Assembly (NCBI GenBank): GCA_029624675.1
Contig: JARSSP010000041.1
Coordinates: 248,001-312,000 of the forward strand
Reading direction: 5' to 3'
Length of the DNA: 64,000 bases
DNA from: Candidatus Contendibacter sp.
GTDB taxonomy: Bacteria; Pseudomonadota; Gammaproteobacteria; Competibacterales; Competibacteraceae
Part shown: positions 47,235 to 55,760 of the stretch, piece after piece
How the letters are laid out: each line of letters begins with the position of its first letter
Position numbering within the stretch: position 1 is the stretch's first letter
The notes under the pieces: model-generated
Database searches by the model: none
What the model was told of the DNA's origin: nothing
The model's input: the letters and a program-made list of their open reading frames with translations, nothing else
Translations under genes and position numbers: made by a program

Positions 47235-48290
47235 ATGGAACGCGCATCCCGTACCCGTTTCTGGCTGACCCTGGCGGCGGTCCTCGTCGGTCTGCTGTAC
47301 CTGCTGGCGCCGGTGCTGACGCCATTCCTGGTCGCCACGCTGCTGGCCTATCTGGGCGATCCGCTGATCGACCGGTTGGAGGCGCGCAAACTGTCGCGGT
47401 CCTGGGCGGTGACGTCGGTGTTTGGCGCGATCATCGTGGGACTGCTGCTGTTGCTGCTGTTGCTGATTCCCCTGTCGGCGCATCAGTTCAAAAGCCTCGT
47501 GCACAAGTTGCCCGTTTACCTCGACTGGCTGGAAACCAGCGTCGTTCCCTGGCTAAACAACGCGCTGGGCATCGACTCGACTTTGTTCGAACTGAGCCAG
47601 TTGCGCGACAGGTTGCTGACCTATGCCCGGGAGATCGGCGATCTGGCCGGCGGTCTGCTGGAATCGTTGCGGGCCTCGTCCACCGTCATCTTCACCTGGA
47701 TCGCCAATCTGGTGCTGGTTCCGGTAGTCACTTTTTACCTGCTGCGCGACTGGGATCTGTTGGTCGCCCGGGTTCGCGACCTGCTGCCGCGCCGCGTCGA
47801 ACCGACCGTGAGCAAGCTGGCGCGGGAGGCCGACGACGTGATCGGCGCGTTCCTGCGCGGCCAGTTCATCGTGATGGCGGCCCTGGGGGTCATCTATTCG
47901 GTGGGACTCGCTGTCATCGGGCTGGATTTTTCCCTGCTCATCGGGATGCTGGCCGGCCTGGTCAGCTTCGTGCCCTATCTGGGCCTGATCGTCGGCATTC
48001 TTGCCGCCAGCATCGCCGCCCTGCTGCAATTCCACAGTTTTCTAAGCCTGATTCCGGTCCTGATCGTGTTCGGTATCGGCCAATTGATCAGTGATTTTTT
48101 CCTGACCCCGAAACTGGTCGGCGACCGCATCGGCCTACATCCGGTGGCGGTGATGTTCGCGGTGCTGGCCGGCGGCCACCTGTTCGGCTTCCTGGGCATC
48201 CTGCTGGCGCTGCCGGTGGCGGCGGTCATCGTGGTGATTCTGCGCCACGCCCACGACGAATACCTCAAAAGCGGGTTTTACCAAGGCTGA
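47235..48290 (+). CDS. AI-2E-family (PerM-type) membrane transporter
   Basis: An integral membrane protein of 351 residues. The N-terminal hydrophobic pair is at about 7–30 and 55–78, then comes a cytoplasmic or periplasmic helical part, then a conserved cluster of membrane segments with GQFIVMAALGVIYSVGLAVI, LVSFVPYLGLIVGI and GDRIGLHPVAVMFAVLAGGH, typical of the family. The name comes from one member reported to export autoinducer-2, but others act as permeases or Na/H antiporters, so substrate is unknown here. Confidence 0.88.
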   Translation: MERASRTRFWLTLAAVLVGLLYLLAPVLTPFLVATLLAYLGDPLIDRLEARKLSRSWAVTSVFGAIIVGLLLLLLLLIPLSAHQFKSLVHKLPVYLDWLETSVVPWLNNALGIDSTLFELSQLRDRLLTYAREIGDLAGGLLESLRASSTVIFTWIANLVLVPVVTFYLLRDWDLLVARVRDLLPRRVEPTVSKLAREADDVIGAFLRGQFIVMAALGVIYSVGLAVIGLDFSLLIGMLAGLVSFVPYLGLIVGILAASIAALLQFHSFLSLIPVLIVFGIGQLISDFFLTPKLVGDRIGLHPVAVMFAVLAGGHLFGFLGILLALPVAAVIVVILRHAHDEYLKSGFYQG

Positions 48291-48314
48291 AGGGCTGCGC
48301 GTTCCTCATTCCGC

Positions 48315-48743
48315 TCACAGTCGATACAGCTCGTGGTCCGCCAGCACCTCCAAGCCGCGCGCGGCGATCAGGCGCGCGACCGCGTCCGGGTCGTCCACTT
48401 CCATGCACCACACCGCTCGCTGGCCCGGCGCGACGACGAAGCCGTAGGCGTCCAGCACATTGATCGCACGTTCGGCCAGAACCTCCAGCAATTCGTGCAG
48501 GCCGCCTGGCCGATCCTCGATGGCGATGGCCAGCACCGGCTTGAGGGCGGCGGCGAAACCCTGGTCCACCAACGCCCGATGGGCCAGGCGCGAGTCGCTG
48601 ACCAGCAGTTTCACCACCCCGTAGGCGCGGTGATCGGCGATGGTCATCGCCCGAATATCGATTTGGTGATCGCGCAGAATGCCGGTGACGGCGTTTAGCC
48701 GCCCTGGCCGGTTATCCACGAACACGCTCAATTGTTCCATCAT
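48315..48743 (-). CDS. Tandem ACT-domain protein paired with PaaK
   Basis: A protein of 142 residues made of two ACT domains: QLSVFVDNRPGRLNAVTGIL at the start and LAIAIEDRPGGLHELLEVLA from about residue 72. ACT domains bind small ligands, usually amino acids. The gene lies 20 bases after a phenylacetate-CoA ligase gene, a pairing seen in several bacteria and archaea, which suggests that it senses an aromatic acid or amino acid for the ligase (inference). It has no DNA-binding or enzyme domain. Confidence 0.85.
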   Translation of the reverse strand: MMEQLSVFVDNRPGRLNAVTGILRDHQIDIRAMTIADHRAYGVVKLLVSDSRLAHRALVDQGFAAALKPVLAIAIEDRPGGLHELLEVLAERAINVLDAYGFVVAPGQRAVWCMEVDDPDAVARLIAARGLEVLADHELYRL

Positions 48744-48763
48744 GGCTCGCTTCTCCCGCCCGC

Positions 48764-50074
48764 TCAGAACGCGGGCCGCAAATCCACGACCCGCTTGGCC
48801 TTGCCCTCGGACACCGGCAGACTGCCCGGCTCGTGCAATTCGACGGTCGGTTTGATCAGAATGGCCGAGCGCAGCGCCTCGCCGATCCGTTCGCGCAGAT
48901 CGTCCAAGGTTCGTGGATCGCCGGTGAACAGTTTGGCGTAGATCTCGGTCTTGACCACCAGCCGATCCAACGACCCCCGCTTTTCCAATTGGATCAGATA
49001 ATTAGTCCCGACTTCCGGCGTTTTCATCAGCACGTCCTCGATCTGCGACGGGAAGACGTTGACCCCGTTGACGATCAGCATGTCGTCGCTGCGGCCCTTG
49101 ATCCGCGCCAGTCGCCGATGGGTGCGGCCGCAGGGGCAGTTCCCGCTGACCAGGTGGGACAAATCCCGGGTACGATAACGCAACAGCGGCGTGGCCTGCC
49201 GTTGCAAGGTGGTCATCACGATTTCGCCGGTCTGGCCCTCCGGCAATGGTTGCAGGGTTCCAGGATCGATGATTTCCAGCATGTAGGCGTCTTCCCACAG
49301 ATGCAGACCGGTCTGGTGCACGCACTCAAACGCCACGCCGGGACCGTTCATTTCGCTCAGGCCGTAGGAGTTGTAAGCCTGGATGCCGAACAGCGCCTCG
49401 ATCTTGCGGCGAGTCTCCTCCGAATGCGGCTCGGCGCCGATGAACGCCTTGCGCAGCCGCAACTGGTCCACCGTCACGCCCTCGCCGGCCAGCGCCGCAT
49501 GCAGATGCAACAGATAGCTGGGGGTGGCGTGAACCACGGTGGTCTGGAAATTCCGCATCAGGTGGATTTGGCGGCCGGTGTTGCCGGAACTGACTGGAAT
49601 CACCAGCATTCCCACCCGCTCCGCGCCGTAATGCAGACCCAGTCCGCCGGTGAACATCCCGTAATTGGTCATGTTCTGGAACACGTCGCGAGCAGTGGCG
49701 CCGGCGGCGACGATGCAGCGGGCAACCAGTTCGGTCCAGTGATCAAGATCAGGCCGAGTATGGTAAATCACCGTTGGCATCCCGGTGGTGCCACTGGACG
49801 TATGCAGGCGCACTGTCCGTTCCAGGTCGACCGCCAGCAACCCGTCGGGGAAAGCCGCGCGCAGATCGTCCTTGGTGGTATAGGGGAGTTTACGCAGATC
49901 GCGCAGGCTGCCCAGGTCTTCCGGGTGAGTCAACCCAACCTCGGCCAGTCGGCGCCGGTAGAAGGGCGTTTTCAGCGCCCAGGCCACGGTCTGGCGCAGG
50001 CGGGTCAACTGTAACCGCTCCAGCGCTTCCCGTTCCATGAATTCAACCGCCGGATTCCAGACCGGTACGCTCAT
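48764..50074 (-). CDS. paaK: Phenylacetate-CoA ligase
   Basis: Adenylate-forming enzyme that activates phenylacetate, or a related arylacetate, with CoA and ATP. The 436 residues are typical. The P-loop-like motif is LHTSSGTTGMPTVIYHTRPD, the aromatic-acid pocket region contains NSYGLSEMNGPGVAFEC, and the hinge region RIKGRSDDMLIVNGVNVFPS is conserved. GGAGAAGG precedes the start. No paaABCDE or other phenylacetate catabolic genes are in the window, so the enzyme may feed an anaerobic route or act on indoleacetate. It forms a pair with the ACT protein. Confidence 0.93.
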   Translation of the reverse strand: MSVPVWNPAVEFMEREALERLQLTRLRQTVAWALKTPFYRRRLAEVGLTHPEDLGSLRDLRKLPYTTKDDLRAAFPDGLLAVDLERTVRLHTSSGTTGMPTVIYHTRPDLDHWTELVARCIVAAGATARDVFQNMTNYGMFTGGLGLHYGAERVGMLVIPVSSGNTGRQIHLMRNFQTTVVHATPSYLLHLHAALAGEGVTVDQLRLRKAFIGAEPHSEETRRKIEALFGIQAYNSYGLSEMNGPGVAFECVHQTGLHLWEDAYMLEIIDPGTLQPLPEGQTGEIVMTTLQRQATPLLRYRTRDLSHLVSGNCPCGRTHRRLARIKGRSDDMLIVNGVNVFPSQIEDVLMKTPEVGTNYLIQLEKRGSLDRLVVKTEIYAKLFTGDPRTLDDLRERIGEALRSAILIKPTVELHEPGSLPVSEGKAKRVVDLRPAF

Positions 50075-50161
50075 GCTTCCGCCTTCTCCTTAGAATGAAG
50101 GGTTTGATGAAATGGTAACATACCCATCCCGCATCACCGCCATCGTTGCCCTGGAGTGTTC

Positions 50162-51199
50162 ATGCCCTGCTTGATTGTATTGCTCGTGCTGGTTTTAGGG
50201 TTGCCCGCTAGTGGATGCGTCGCGCGCGAGTTCAAGGCAACCCCGATCACGCTGACGGACCAGGTCGGCCTTGGCGATACCTATGCCGGCATTCGCCTGC
50301 TGGGCGCGTTACGGCTGAACGATGCATCCATCGGTGGCTTGCGGCTGTGCGGTCTGTCGGGGCTGGCCTGGGACGAAAACGCCGGCCTGTTGTACGCTCT
50401 CTCCGACGAGGGTCGGCTGTTTCACCTGCGGCCGGAATTTGATGCTCATGGATACCTGATCGGGGCGCAACTGGTCGCCGGCTATCCGCTGCGGGATGAA
50501 AACAACCGACCGTTGCGGTCGCTGTTCAACGATTCCGAAAGCCTGGCCATTCGCAAGGAGGCTAATCGGAGACTGGGCAACACGGAACTGGTGATCTCGT
50601 TCGAGGAAAAGCCGCGCGTAGTGCGCTACAGCTCCACTGGCCAGTGGCGGGGCGAGGAAATCCTGCCGTCCTTGCTGCGGGATATCCGCAATTACCACGA
50701 CCCCAACCAGGCGATCGAATCCGTCACTCTTGATCCACGCTGGGGCGTCTTGGTCGGCTCTGAAACACCGCTGCGCGATGATCCCACCGGGCAGGTGCGT
50801 ATTTTCACCCGCGATGGTCGATTCTGGACCTATCCACTCAGCAAGGCTCCCAACAGCGCGCTGGTGGACATGACCACGCTACCGGATGGTGGCCTGCTGA
50901 CCCTGGAACGCGCTTTCGTCAATCCCCTGCGGCCTTTGATCATCAGCCTGCGCCGCACCGAACCGCTACCCGCGCCGGGAACGGCCCAGACGTTACTGAA
51001 CGTTACCGACGTGGCGGTGTTCGACAGCGGTCAGGGCTGGCTGCTGGACAATTTCGAAGGGTTGACCCATCACCGCGACCAGCGGTTTTTCATGGTCAGC
51101 GACGACAACTGCCATACCTGGCAAGCGACCTTGTTGATGTACTTCGAACTGCGATCATCGCCCCATGTCGCAATGCCGGAAGCGGTTGACAAGGATTAG
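50162..51199 (+). CDS. Phytase-like esterase-activity lipoprotein
   Basis: 345 residues from ATG 50162, behind GGAG; GTG 50156 is less well placed. The signal ends in a lipobox (LPASGC), so it is a periplasmic lipoprotein. The body matches the family annotated esterase-like activity of phytase: LCGLSGLAWDENAGLLYALS at the start, FNDSESLAIRKE, then a C-terminal NFEGLTHHRDQRFFMVSDDN. A beta-propeller fold is expected. Release of phosphate from esters is a possibility that would suit the phosphorus theme, but it is not shown. Confidence 0.75.
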   Translation: MPCLIVLLVLVLGLPASGCVAREFKATPITLTDQVGLGDTYAGIRLLGALRLNDASIGGLRLCGLSGLAWDENAGLLYALSDEGRLFHLRPEFDAHGYLIGAQLVAGYPLRDENNRPLRSLFNDSESLAIRKEANRRLGNTELVISFEEKPRVVRYSSTGQWRGEEILPSLLRDIRNYHDPNQAIESVTLDPRWGVLVGSETPLRDDPTGQVRIFTRDGRFWTYPLSKAPNSALVDMTTLPDGGLLTLERAFVNPLRPLIISLRRTEPLPAPGTAQTLLNVTDVAVFDSGQGWLLDNFEGLTHHRDQRFFMVSDDNCHTWQATLLMYFELRSSPHVAMPEAVDKD

Positions 51200-51382
51200 G
51201 GTAGCGGTCAGTATGTCACGTTCAAATTCACTAGGAATTTCGCGCGGCCCGACCCCGCGCTGGCCCGCGTGGCCACCGCATCGCGGGATGCGCGGGTTGT
51301 ATCGGGGCCGAGGCGCGAGACGCGCAAGTCTGGATTCAAGCCTTCACCATAACCAAACAAGCTATTCGATGAGGTCAGCTTA

Positions 51383-52564
51383 ATGGAAGATGTGGTTATC
51401 GTCGCCGCCGCCAGGACCGCGATCAGCAATTTCATGGGCTCCCTGGCGACGATTCCAGCCAATATTCTGGGCGCCAAGGTCATCGAGGGCTTGCTGCGGA
51501 AAACCGGGGTCGAACCCGCCCGGATCGACGAGGTCATCCTGGGTCAGGTTCTTACCGCCGGCACCGGCCAGAACCCCGCCCGCACCGCCGCGCTGAACGC
51601 GGGCCTGCCCATCGAAGTTCCCTGCCTGAGCATCAACAAGGTTTGCGGCAGCGGCCTGAAAGCGGTTCATCTGGCCTGCCAGTCCATCCGCGACGGCGAC
51701 AACCGCGTCGTGATCGCCGGCGGCCAGGAAAACATGAGCTTGTCCCCCCATCTGTTGCTCGGCTCGCGGCGCGGCACCACCATGGGCGATGCCCGGCTGG
51801 TGGATTCGATGCTCAGCGAAGGGCTGCAATGCGCCACCAATCATTACCACATGGGCATCACCGCCGAGAACATCGCCACGCGGTGGACCATTTCCCGCGA
51901 GGAACAGGATGCCTTCGCCGCCGATTCGCAGGCCAAGGCCATCGCCGCGATCCAGGCGGGTAAGTTCAAGGATGAGATCATTCCCATCGAAATCCCCCAG
52001 CGCAAGGGCGACCCTCTGCTGTTCGACACCGACGAATTTCCCCGGCCGGGCACCACCGCCGCCGCGCTGGCCAAGCTGAAGCCCGCGTTCAAGAAGGACG
52101 GCACGGTGACCGCCGGCAACGCCTCCGGTATCAACGACGGCGCCGCCGCCGTGCTGGTGATGGCCGCCAACGTGGCCCGTGACCTCGGCCTTGAGCCACT
52201 GGCTCGCATCACCGCCTACGCCAAGGCAGGCGTGGACCCGGCGATCATGGGCACCGGCCCGATCCCGGCCTCCCATCTCTGCCTGAACAAGGCTGGCTGG
52301 AGCGTGGATCAGCTTGACCTGATCGAAGCCAACGAAGCCTTCGCGGCCCAAGCGATCTCGGTCAACCGGGAAATGGGCTGGGATACCCGCAAGGTCAATG
52401 TCAATGGCGGCGCCATCGCCCTGGGCCACCCGATCGGCGCCTCCGGTTGCCGCATCCTGGTCACCCTGCTGCATGAAATGGTCCGTCGCGACGCCAAGAA
52501 GGGCCTGGCGACCCTGTGCATCGGCGGTGGTCAGGGCGTCGCCCTGGCCGTCGAGCGCGATTGA
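51383..52564 (+). CDS. phaA: Acetyl-CoA acetyltransferase (biosynthetic beta-ketothiolase)
   Basis: Condenses two acetyl-CoA to acetoacetyl-CoA, the entry step of poly-3-hydroxybutyrate synthesis. The 393 residues are the normal PhaA length. The acylated Cys is in [18 protein letters not shown] (about residue 88), the His in [17 protein letters not shown], and the second Cys in [13 protein letters not shown]. It is followed after 57 bases by phaB. The 183-base gap upstream shows no clear gene or operator. Confidence 0.95.
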   Translation: MEDVVIVAAARTAISNFMGSLATIPANILGAKVIEGLLRKTGVEPARIDEVILGQVLTAGTGQNPARTAALNAGLPIEVPCLSINKVCGSGLKAVHLACQSIRDGDNRVVIAGGQENMSLSPHLLLGSRRGTTMGDARLVDSMLSEGLQCATNHYHMGITAENIATRWTISREEQDAFAADSQAKAIAAIQAGKFKDEIIPIEIPQRKGDPLLFDTDEFPRPGTTAAALAKLKPAFKKDGTVTAGNASGINDGAAAVLVMAANVARDLGLEPLARITAYAKAGVDPAIMGTGPIPASHLCLNKAGWSVDQLDLIEANEAFAAQAISVNREMGWDTRKVNVNGGAIALGHPIGASGCRILVTLLHEMVRRDAKKGLATLCIGGGQGVALAVERD

Positions 52565-52621
52565 ATCACACAACCCACCACAGTCATTCATACCCACAAC
52601 AAACCCGGAGGAGGATACAGC

Positions 52622-53365
52622 ATGTCCAAAGTCGCAGTCGTCACGGGTGGTATCGGTGGTCTGGGCACCGCCATGTGCAAGGCGTTGATCGAGCAAGGCC
52701 GGCGCGCGGTCGCGGTCGATTTCCATGGCCTCAAGCCGGAAGCCGTCGACAAGTGGCAAGCCGACCGCAAATCGGAAGGACTGGACATCCCGGTCTATCT
52801 GGGTGACGTGACCAATTTCGAATCCTGCGCCGAAGTCTGCAAGAAGATCGAGGCGGAAGTCGGCCCCATCGAAATTCTGGTCAACAACGCCGGCATCACC
52901 CGTGACGCCCTGTTCCACAAGATGACGCCCGAGCAGTGGGACGCGGTCATCAAGACCAACTTGTACAGCCTCTTCAACATGACCAAGCAGGTTTACGAGG
53001 GGATGACCGCGCGGGGCTGGGGCCGCATCGTCAACATCGCGTCGGTGAACGGCCTCAGGGGCCAGGCCGGCCAGACCAACTACTCCGCCACCAAGGCGGC
53101 GGTCTACGGCTTCTGCAAGGCACTGGCCCAGGAGTGCGTCAGGAAAGGCGTAACGGTCAACTCCATTTCGCCTGGCTACATCGGCACCGAGATGGTGCGA
53201 GCCATTCGCGAGGACGTTCTGCAAAAGGTGGTCGCTGGCATCCCGGCGGCCCGGTTGGGCGAGCCCTCCGAGATCGCGCGCACCGTCGCCTTCCTGACCG
53301 CTGACGACGCTGGCTACATCACCGGCGAGGACATCACGGTCAACGGCGGTCTTTACTATCACTAA
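52622..53365 (+). CDS. phaB: Acetoacetyl-CoA reductase
   Basis: NADPH- or NADH-dependent SDR enzyme that makes (R)-3-hydroxybutyryl-CoA for the PHA synthase. The 247 residues start behind a strong GGAGGAGG. The cofactor site is VTGGIGGLGTAMCKALIEQG, the catalytic Ser lies in NIASVNGLRGQAGQTN, and Tyr-x3-Lys in YSATKAA. VAVDFHGLKPEA after the second strand resembles PhaB enzymes and leaves NADH use possible; cofactor choice cannot be settled. A terminator-like hairpin follows. Confidence 0.95.
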   Translation: MSKVAVVTGGIGGLGTAMCKALIEQGRRAVAVDFHGLKPEAVDKWQADRKSEGLDIPVYLGDVTNFESCAEVCKKIEAEVGPIEILVNNAGITRDALFHKMTPEQWDAVIKTNLYSLFNMTKQVYEGMTARGWGRIVNIASVNGLRGQAGQTNYSATKAAVYGFCKALAQECVRKGVTVNSISPGYIGTEMVRAIREDVLQKVVAGIPAARLGEPSEIARTVAFLTADDAGYITGEDITVNGGLYYH

Positions 53366-53379
53366 GTCCCTAGTTACAC

Positions 53380-53417
53380 GGCGTTTGTCCTTCTGGACAG
53401 CGCCGCGTCGTCTTTTT
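53380..53417 (+). terminator. Terminator or attenuator between phaB and phaR
   Basis: GGCGTTTGTCC pairs imperfectly with GGACAGCGCC, and TTTTT follows at 53413–53417 after eight bases. It may end the phaAB transcript or lower read-through into phaR. Confidence 0.45.
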
Positions 53418-53430
53418 ACACCTGCCTGCC

Positions 53431-53994
53431 ATGAGCGAACCGCGCGTCATCAAAAAATACCCGAATCGCCGACTGTACGATACGGCCATCAGCAGCTACA
53501 TCACCCTTGAAGATGTCAAGCAGCTAGTGCTGGAGCGCGCGGAATTTCACGTGATCGACGCTCGAACCAGCACCGACATCACGCGCGGAATTCTGCTGCA
53601 AATCATCAGCGAACAGGAAGAGCAGGGCAACCCGATCTTTACCGCCGATGTCCTGGCGCACATCATCCGATTCTACGGCGATACGCTGCAAGGCATGATG
53701 GGCAACTATCTAGAGAAGAGCCTGCAAGCGTTCGTGGACCAGCAACACCTGTTTCGGGAGCAGATGCGTAGCCTCATTGGCAGTAATCCGCTGACGATGA
53801 TCACCGAGTTGGTCGAGCACAATCTATCGCTGTGGAAAAGCGTCAATCAACAGCTACAAAAACCCTATCTTCCCTTGGCGGACAGCGAAACGGTCTCTTC
53901 GTCGAAACCCGCCCCCCAGACAGGCAATCCCACCGCGACCGCGCCGGACAAATCCGACAAAGACCGGAAAGGCCGAAGGGATCGGGGAGGATGA
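53431..53994 (+). CDS. phaR: PHA synthesis regulator PhaR
   Basis: A protein of 187 residues. The N-terminal PHB/PHA accumulation regulator DNA-binding domain begins RVIKKYPNRRLYDTAISSYI and continues TLEDVKQLVLERAEFHVIDA. It is followed by the PHB-binding-like helical region and a Pro/Ser/Lys-rich tail. In studied bacteria PhaR represses phasin and its own gene and is released by nascent polymer. This protein should not be confused with the Bacillus PhaR synthase subunit. It ends 26 bases before the convergent phaC. Confidence 0.93.
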   Translation: MSEPRVIKKYPNRRLYDTAISSYITLEDVKQLVLERAEFHVIDARTSTDITRGILLQIISEQEEQGNPIFTADVLAHIIRFYGDTLQGMMGNYLEKSLQAFVDQQHLFREQMRSLIGSNPLTMITELVEHNLSLWKSVNQQLQKPYLPLADSETVSSSKPAPQTGNPTATAPDKSDKDRKGRRDRGG

Positions 53995-54020
53995 ATTGAA
54001 CCTGACCGTGTCCCACCCCT

Positions 54021-55076
54021 CTAGCGCGCCAGCAACCACGCCGCTATTGCCGGCGGTATCTTGCGCTGGGCGCGTCCGCTGACGTAAATGCCGATGTGTC
54101 CCCCCTCAAAGGACAGCTCCGAGTAGTCTCGACTGCCGCAGCATCCGGCGAGCGCCCTGGACGCGGCCGGCGGCACCAGATGGTCTTGATTGGCGTAGAC
54201 ATTCAGCACCGGCATGGTGACGTTGTGTAAATCCACCCGCTGCCCGTCAATGACCACGTCGCCCTTGACCAGCTTGTTTTGCTGGAAAAAATCCTTTGCG
54301 AACTGACGGAACGCCTCGCCGGCCTGATCCGGGCTGTCGAAAATCCATTTTTCCATCCGCAGAAAATTTTTTACCGTCTGGGCATCGTCGAGGATATCCA
54401 CCAGATCGACATATTTCTGTCCGGCCAGCCGGAACGGGCTGAGGGACAGAAAGGTAAAGTTCAACAGTTGCCCCGGCAAGTTGCCCAGCGTGTCCACCAG
54501 CAAATCCACGTCCACATACCGGATCAGATGAGTGAGTACGTTGTCGGGCGTATGAAAGTCCACGGGGGTCACCATGGTGACCAGGTTGCGGATCTTCTCG
54601 GGATGCAGCGCTGTGAAGCACAGGCTCAGCGCGCCGCCCTGACAAACGCCCGCCAGGTTGATCGAGTCCCGTTGATGGTGCTCGCGCAGGTGATGCACGC
54701 AGTGGCCGATATAACGCAGGATGTAGTCCGCCAGACTCAGATGGCGATCACCGGCGTCCGGATAGCCCCAGTCGATCAGGTAAACGTCCAGCCCAGCGTC
54801 CAGCAGGCCCCGAATCAACGAGCGGTCTTCCTGCAAATCCATCATGTAGGGCCGGTTGACCAGAGCGTAGACGATCAACAACGGTACAGGGTGCGGCTCC
54901 GCCACCCGGGGTCGGTAGCGGTACAGGACCAGCTTATCTTCCTGGTAGACCGGATCGCGGGGCAACACCCCAGTTTCAATGGGACCAAGACCGCGCAGGG
55001 TTCGGGCACCCTCGGTCAAACGAGCCTGGAAGTGACGCAGTTCCTCGGTAATCTGGGCAGGGGTTGGACCGATCAT
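54021..55076 (-). CDS. phaC: Class III PHA synthase catalytic subunit PhaC
   Basis: Polymerises (R)-3-hydroxyacyl-CoA into PHA. The 351 residues are typical of class III. The active-site Cys is in the lipase-like box NLAGVCQGGALSLC (about residue 150). Asp and His follow in VYANQDHLVPP and SFEGGHIGIYVSG. The start ATG 55076 overlaps the phaE stop by four bases. The open frame continues to 55196 but reads the phaE region. It lies in a minus-strand pair phaE–phaC, convergent with phaA-B-R. Confidence 0.96.
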   Translation of the reverse strand: MIGPTPAQITEELRHFQARLTEGARTLRGLGPIETGVLPRDPVYQEDKLVLYRYRPRVAEPHPVPLLIVYALVNRPYMMDLQEDRSLIRGLLDAGLDVYLIDWGYPDAGDRHLSLADYILRYIGHCVHHLREHHQRDSINLAGVCQGGALSLCFTALHPEKIRNLVTMVTPVDFHTPDNVLTHLIRYVDVDLLVDTLGNLPGQLLNFTFLSLSPFRLAGQKYVDLVDILDDAQTVKNFLRMEKWIFDSPDQAGEAFRQFAKDFFQQNKLVKGDVVIDGQRVDLHNVTMPVLNVYANQDHLVPPAASRALAGCCGSRDYSELSFEGGHIGIYVSGRAQRKIPPAIAAWLLAR

Positions 55077-55675
55077 GTGGGGGCATCTCCACGGACATGG
55101 CAACTCACCAGGGCATTGAGCAGGCGGCCGTTCAGCATGGCGTAGTCGAGGCTGCGCAACATTCGCCCATAGGTCTCCTCGTTGCACTCCACCCACAAGT
55201 TGTACAACTCACGCAAGCTCTCCACCATCGCGCCCGCCATCGCCCGCTCGCTCAGCCGTTGTTCCATCAAGTCCAACGCGTCCCGGGCGGCTTGACGCAG
55301 GCCATCGAGATACTGGCCCTGAAGCTGTTGATACGCCCGCCATGCCTCGGCGTTGGCGCCCGCCGGCGGAGCGAGGGCAGTGGAAACGCCCAGCGACGCG
55401 GCGGCCTGGCGCCAAGTATCCAAGGTGACAGTCCATAAGCGGGTCAGGTCGGGGTGACCGTTCGGATCGTCGGTCGCCCTGGCCAAGGCCGCCTTGAGTT
55501 GATCGAAATGCTGGCGCAACGCCTCGCCCCAATCGCCGTCCTGGCCCAAGGTTTCGTGAAAGCGTTCGCTAAGCGGCTGGAGTTGTTGGCCAAACGCCAG
55601 ATAGGTGCGCGCCTGCTTGAGCAGCAGTTCGATATCGAAGCCGCTCGGATCGGGAGGGTCAGTTCGCTCGGCCAT
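55073..55675 (-). CDS. phaE: Class III PHA synthase subunit PhaE, short form
   Basis: Non-catalytic partner that forms the active PhaEC complex. It has 200 residues, whereas PhaE of Allochromatium is about 350. It keeps the C-terminal region typical of PhaE (ERAMAGAMVESLRELYNLWV, then NEETYGRMLRSLDYAMLNGR) and a helical N-terminal part (LKQARTYLAFGQQLQPLSER). The shorter length seems natural rather than a truncation, since the start is clean and the frame ends in the usual overlap with phaC. Confidence 0.88.
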   Translation of the reverse strand: MAERTDPPDPSGFDIELLLKQARTYLAFGQQLQPLSERFHETLGQDGDWGEALRQHFDQLKAALARATDDPNGHPDLTRLWTVTLDTWRQAAASLGVSTALAPPAGANAEAWRAYQQLQGQYLDGLRQAARDALDLMEQRLSERAMAGAMVESLRELYNLWVECNEETYGRMLRSLDYAMLNGRLLNALVSCHVRGDAPT

Positions 55676-55760
55676 GGTTGGAAAGGAAGGTTGGCTTGGG
55701 AAACTTCAGTATAGCCAGTTAAATCGCTAGCGTTAGGCCGGCGTGGCCAAACCCGGCGCT

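Noticed and set aside
51208..51537. Minus-strand frame ending KFLVNLNVTY, like an outer-membrane barrel end
   Set aside because: It overlaps the phaA start, has no start signal or barrel pattern upstream, and the terminal aromatic residue alone is weak evidence.
51380..53362. 660-residue open frame antisense to phaA and phaB
   Set aside because: It lies opposite two clear genes, has the His/Gln/Gly-rich composition typical of antisense frames in GC-rich DNA, and shows no recognisable domain.
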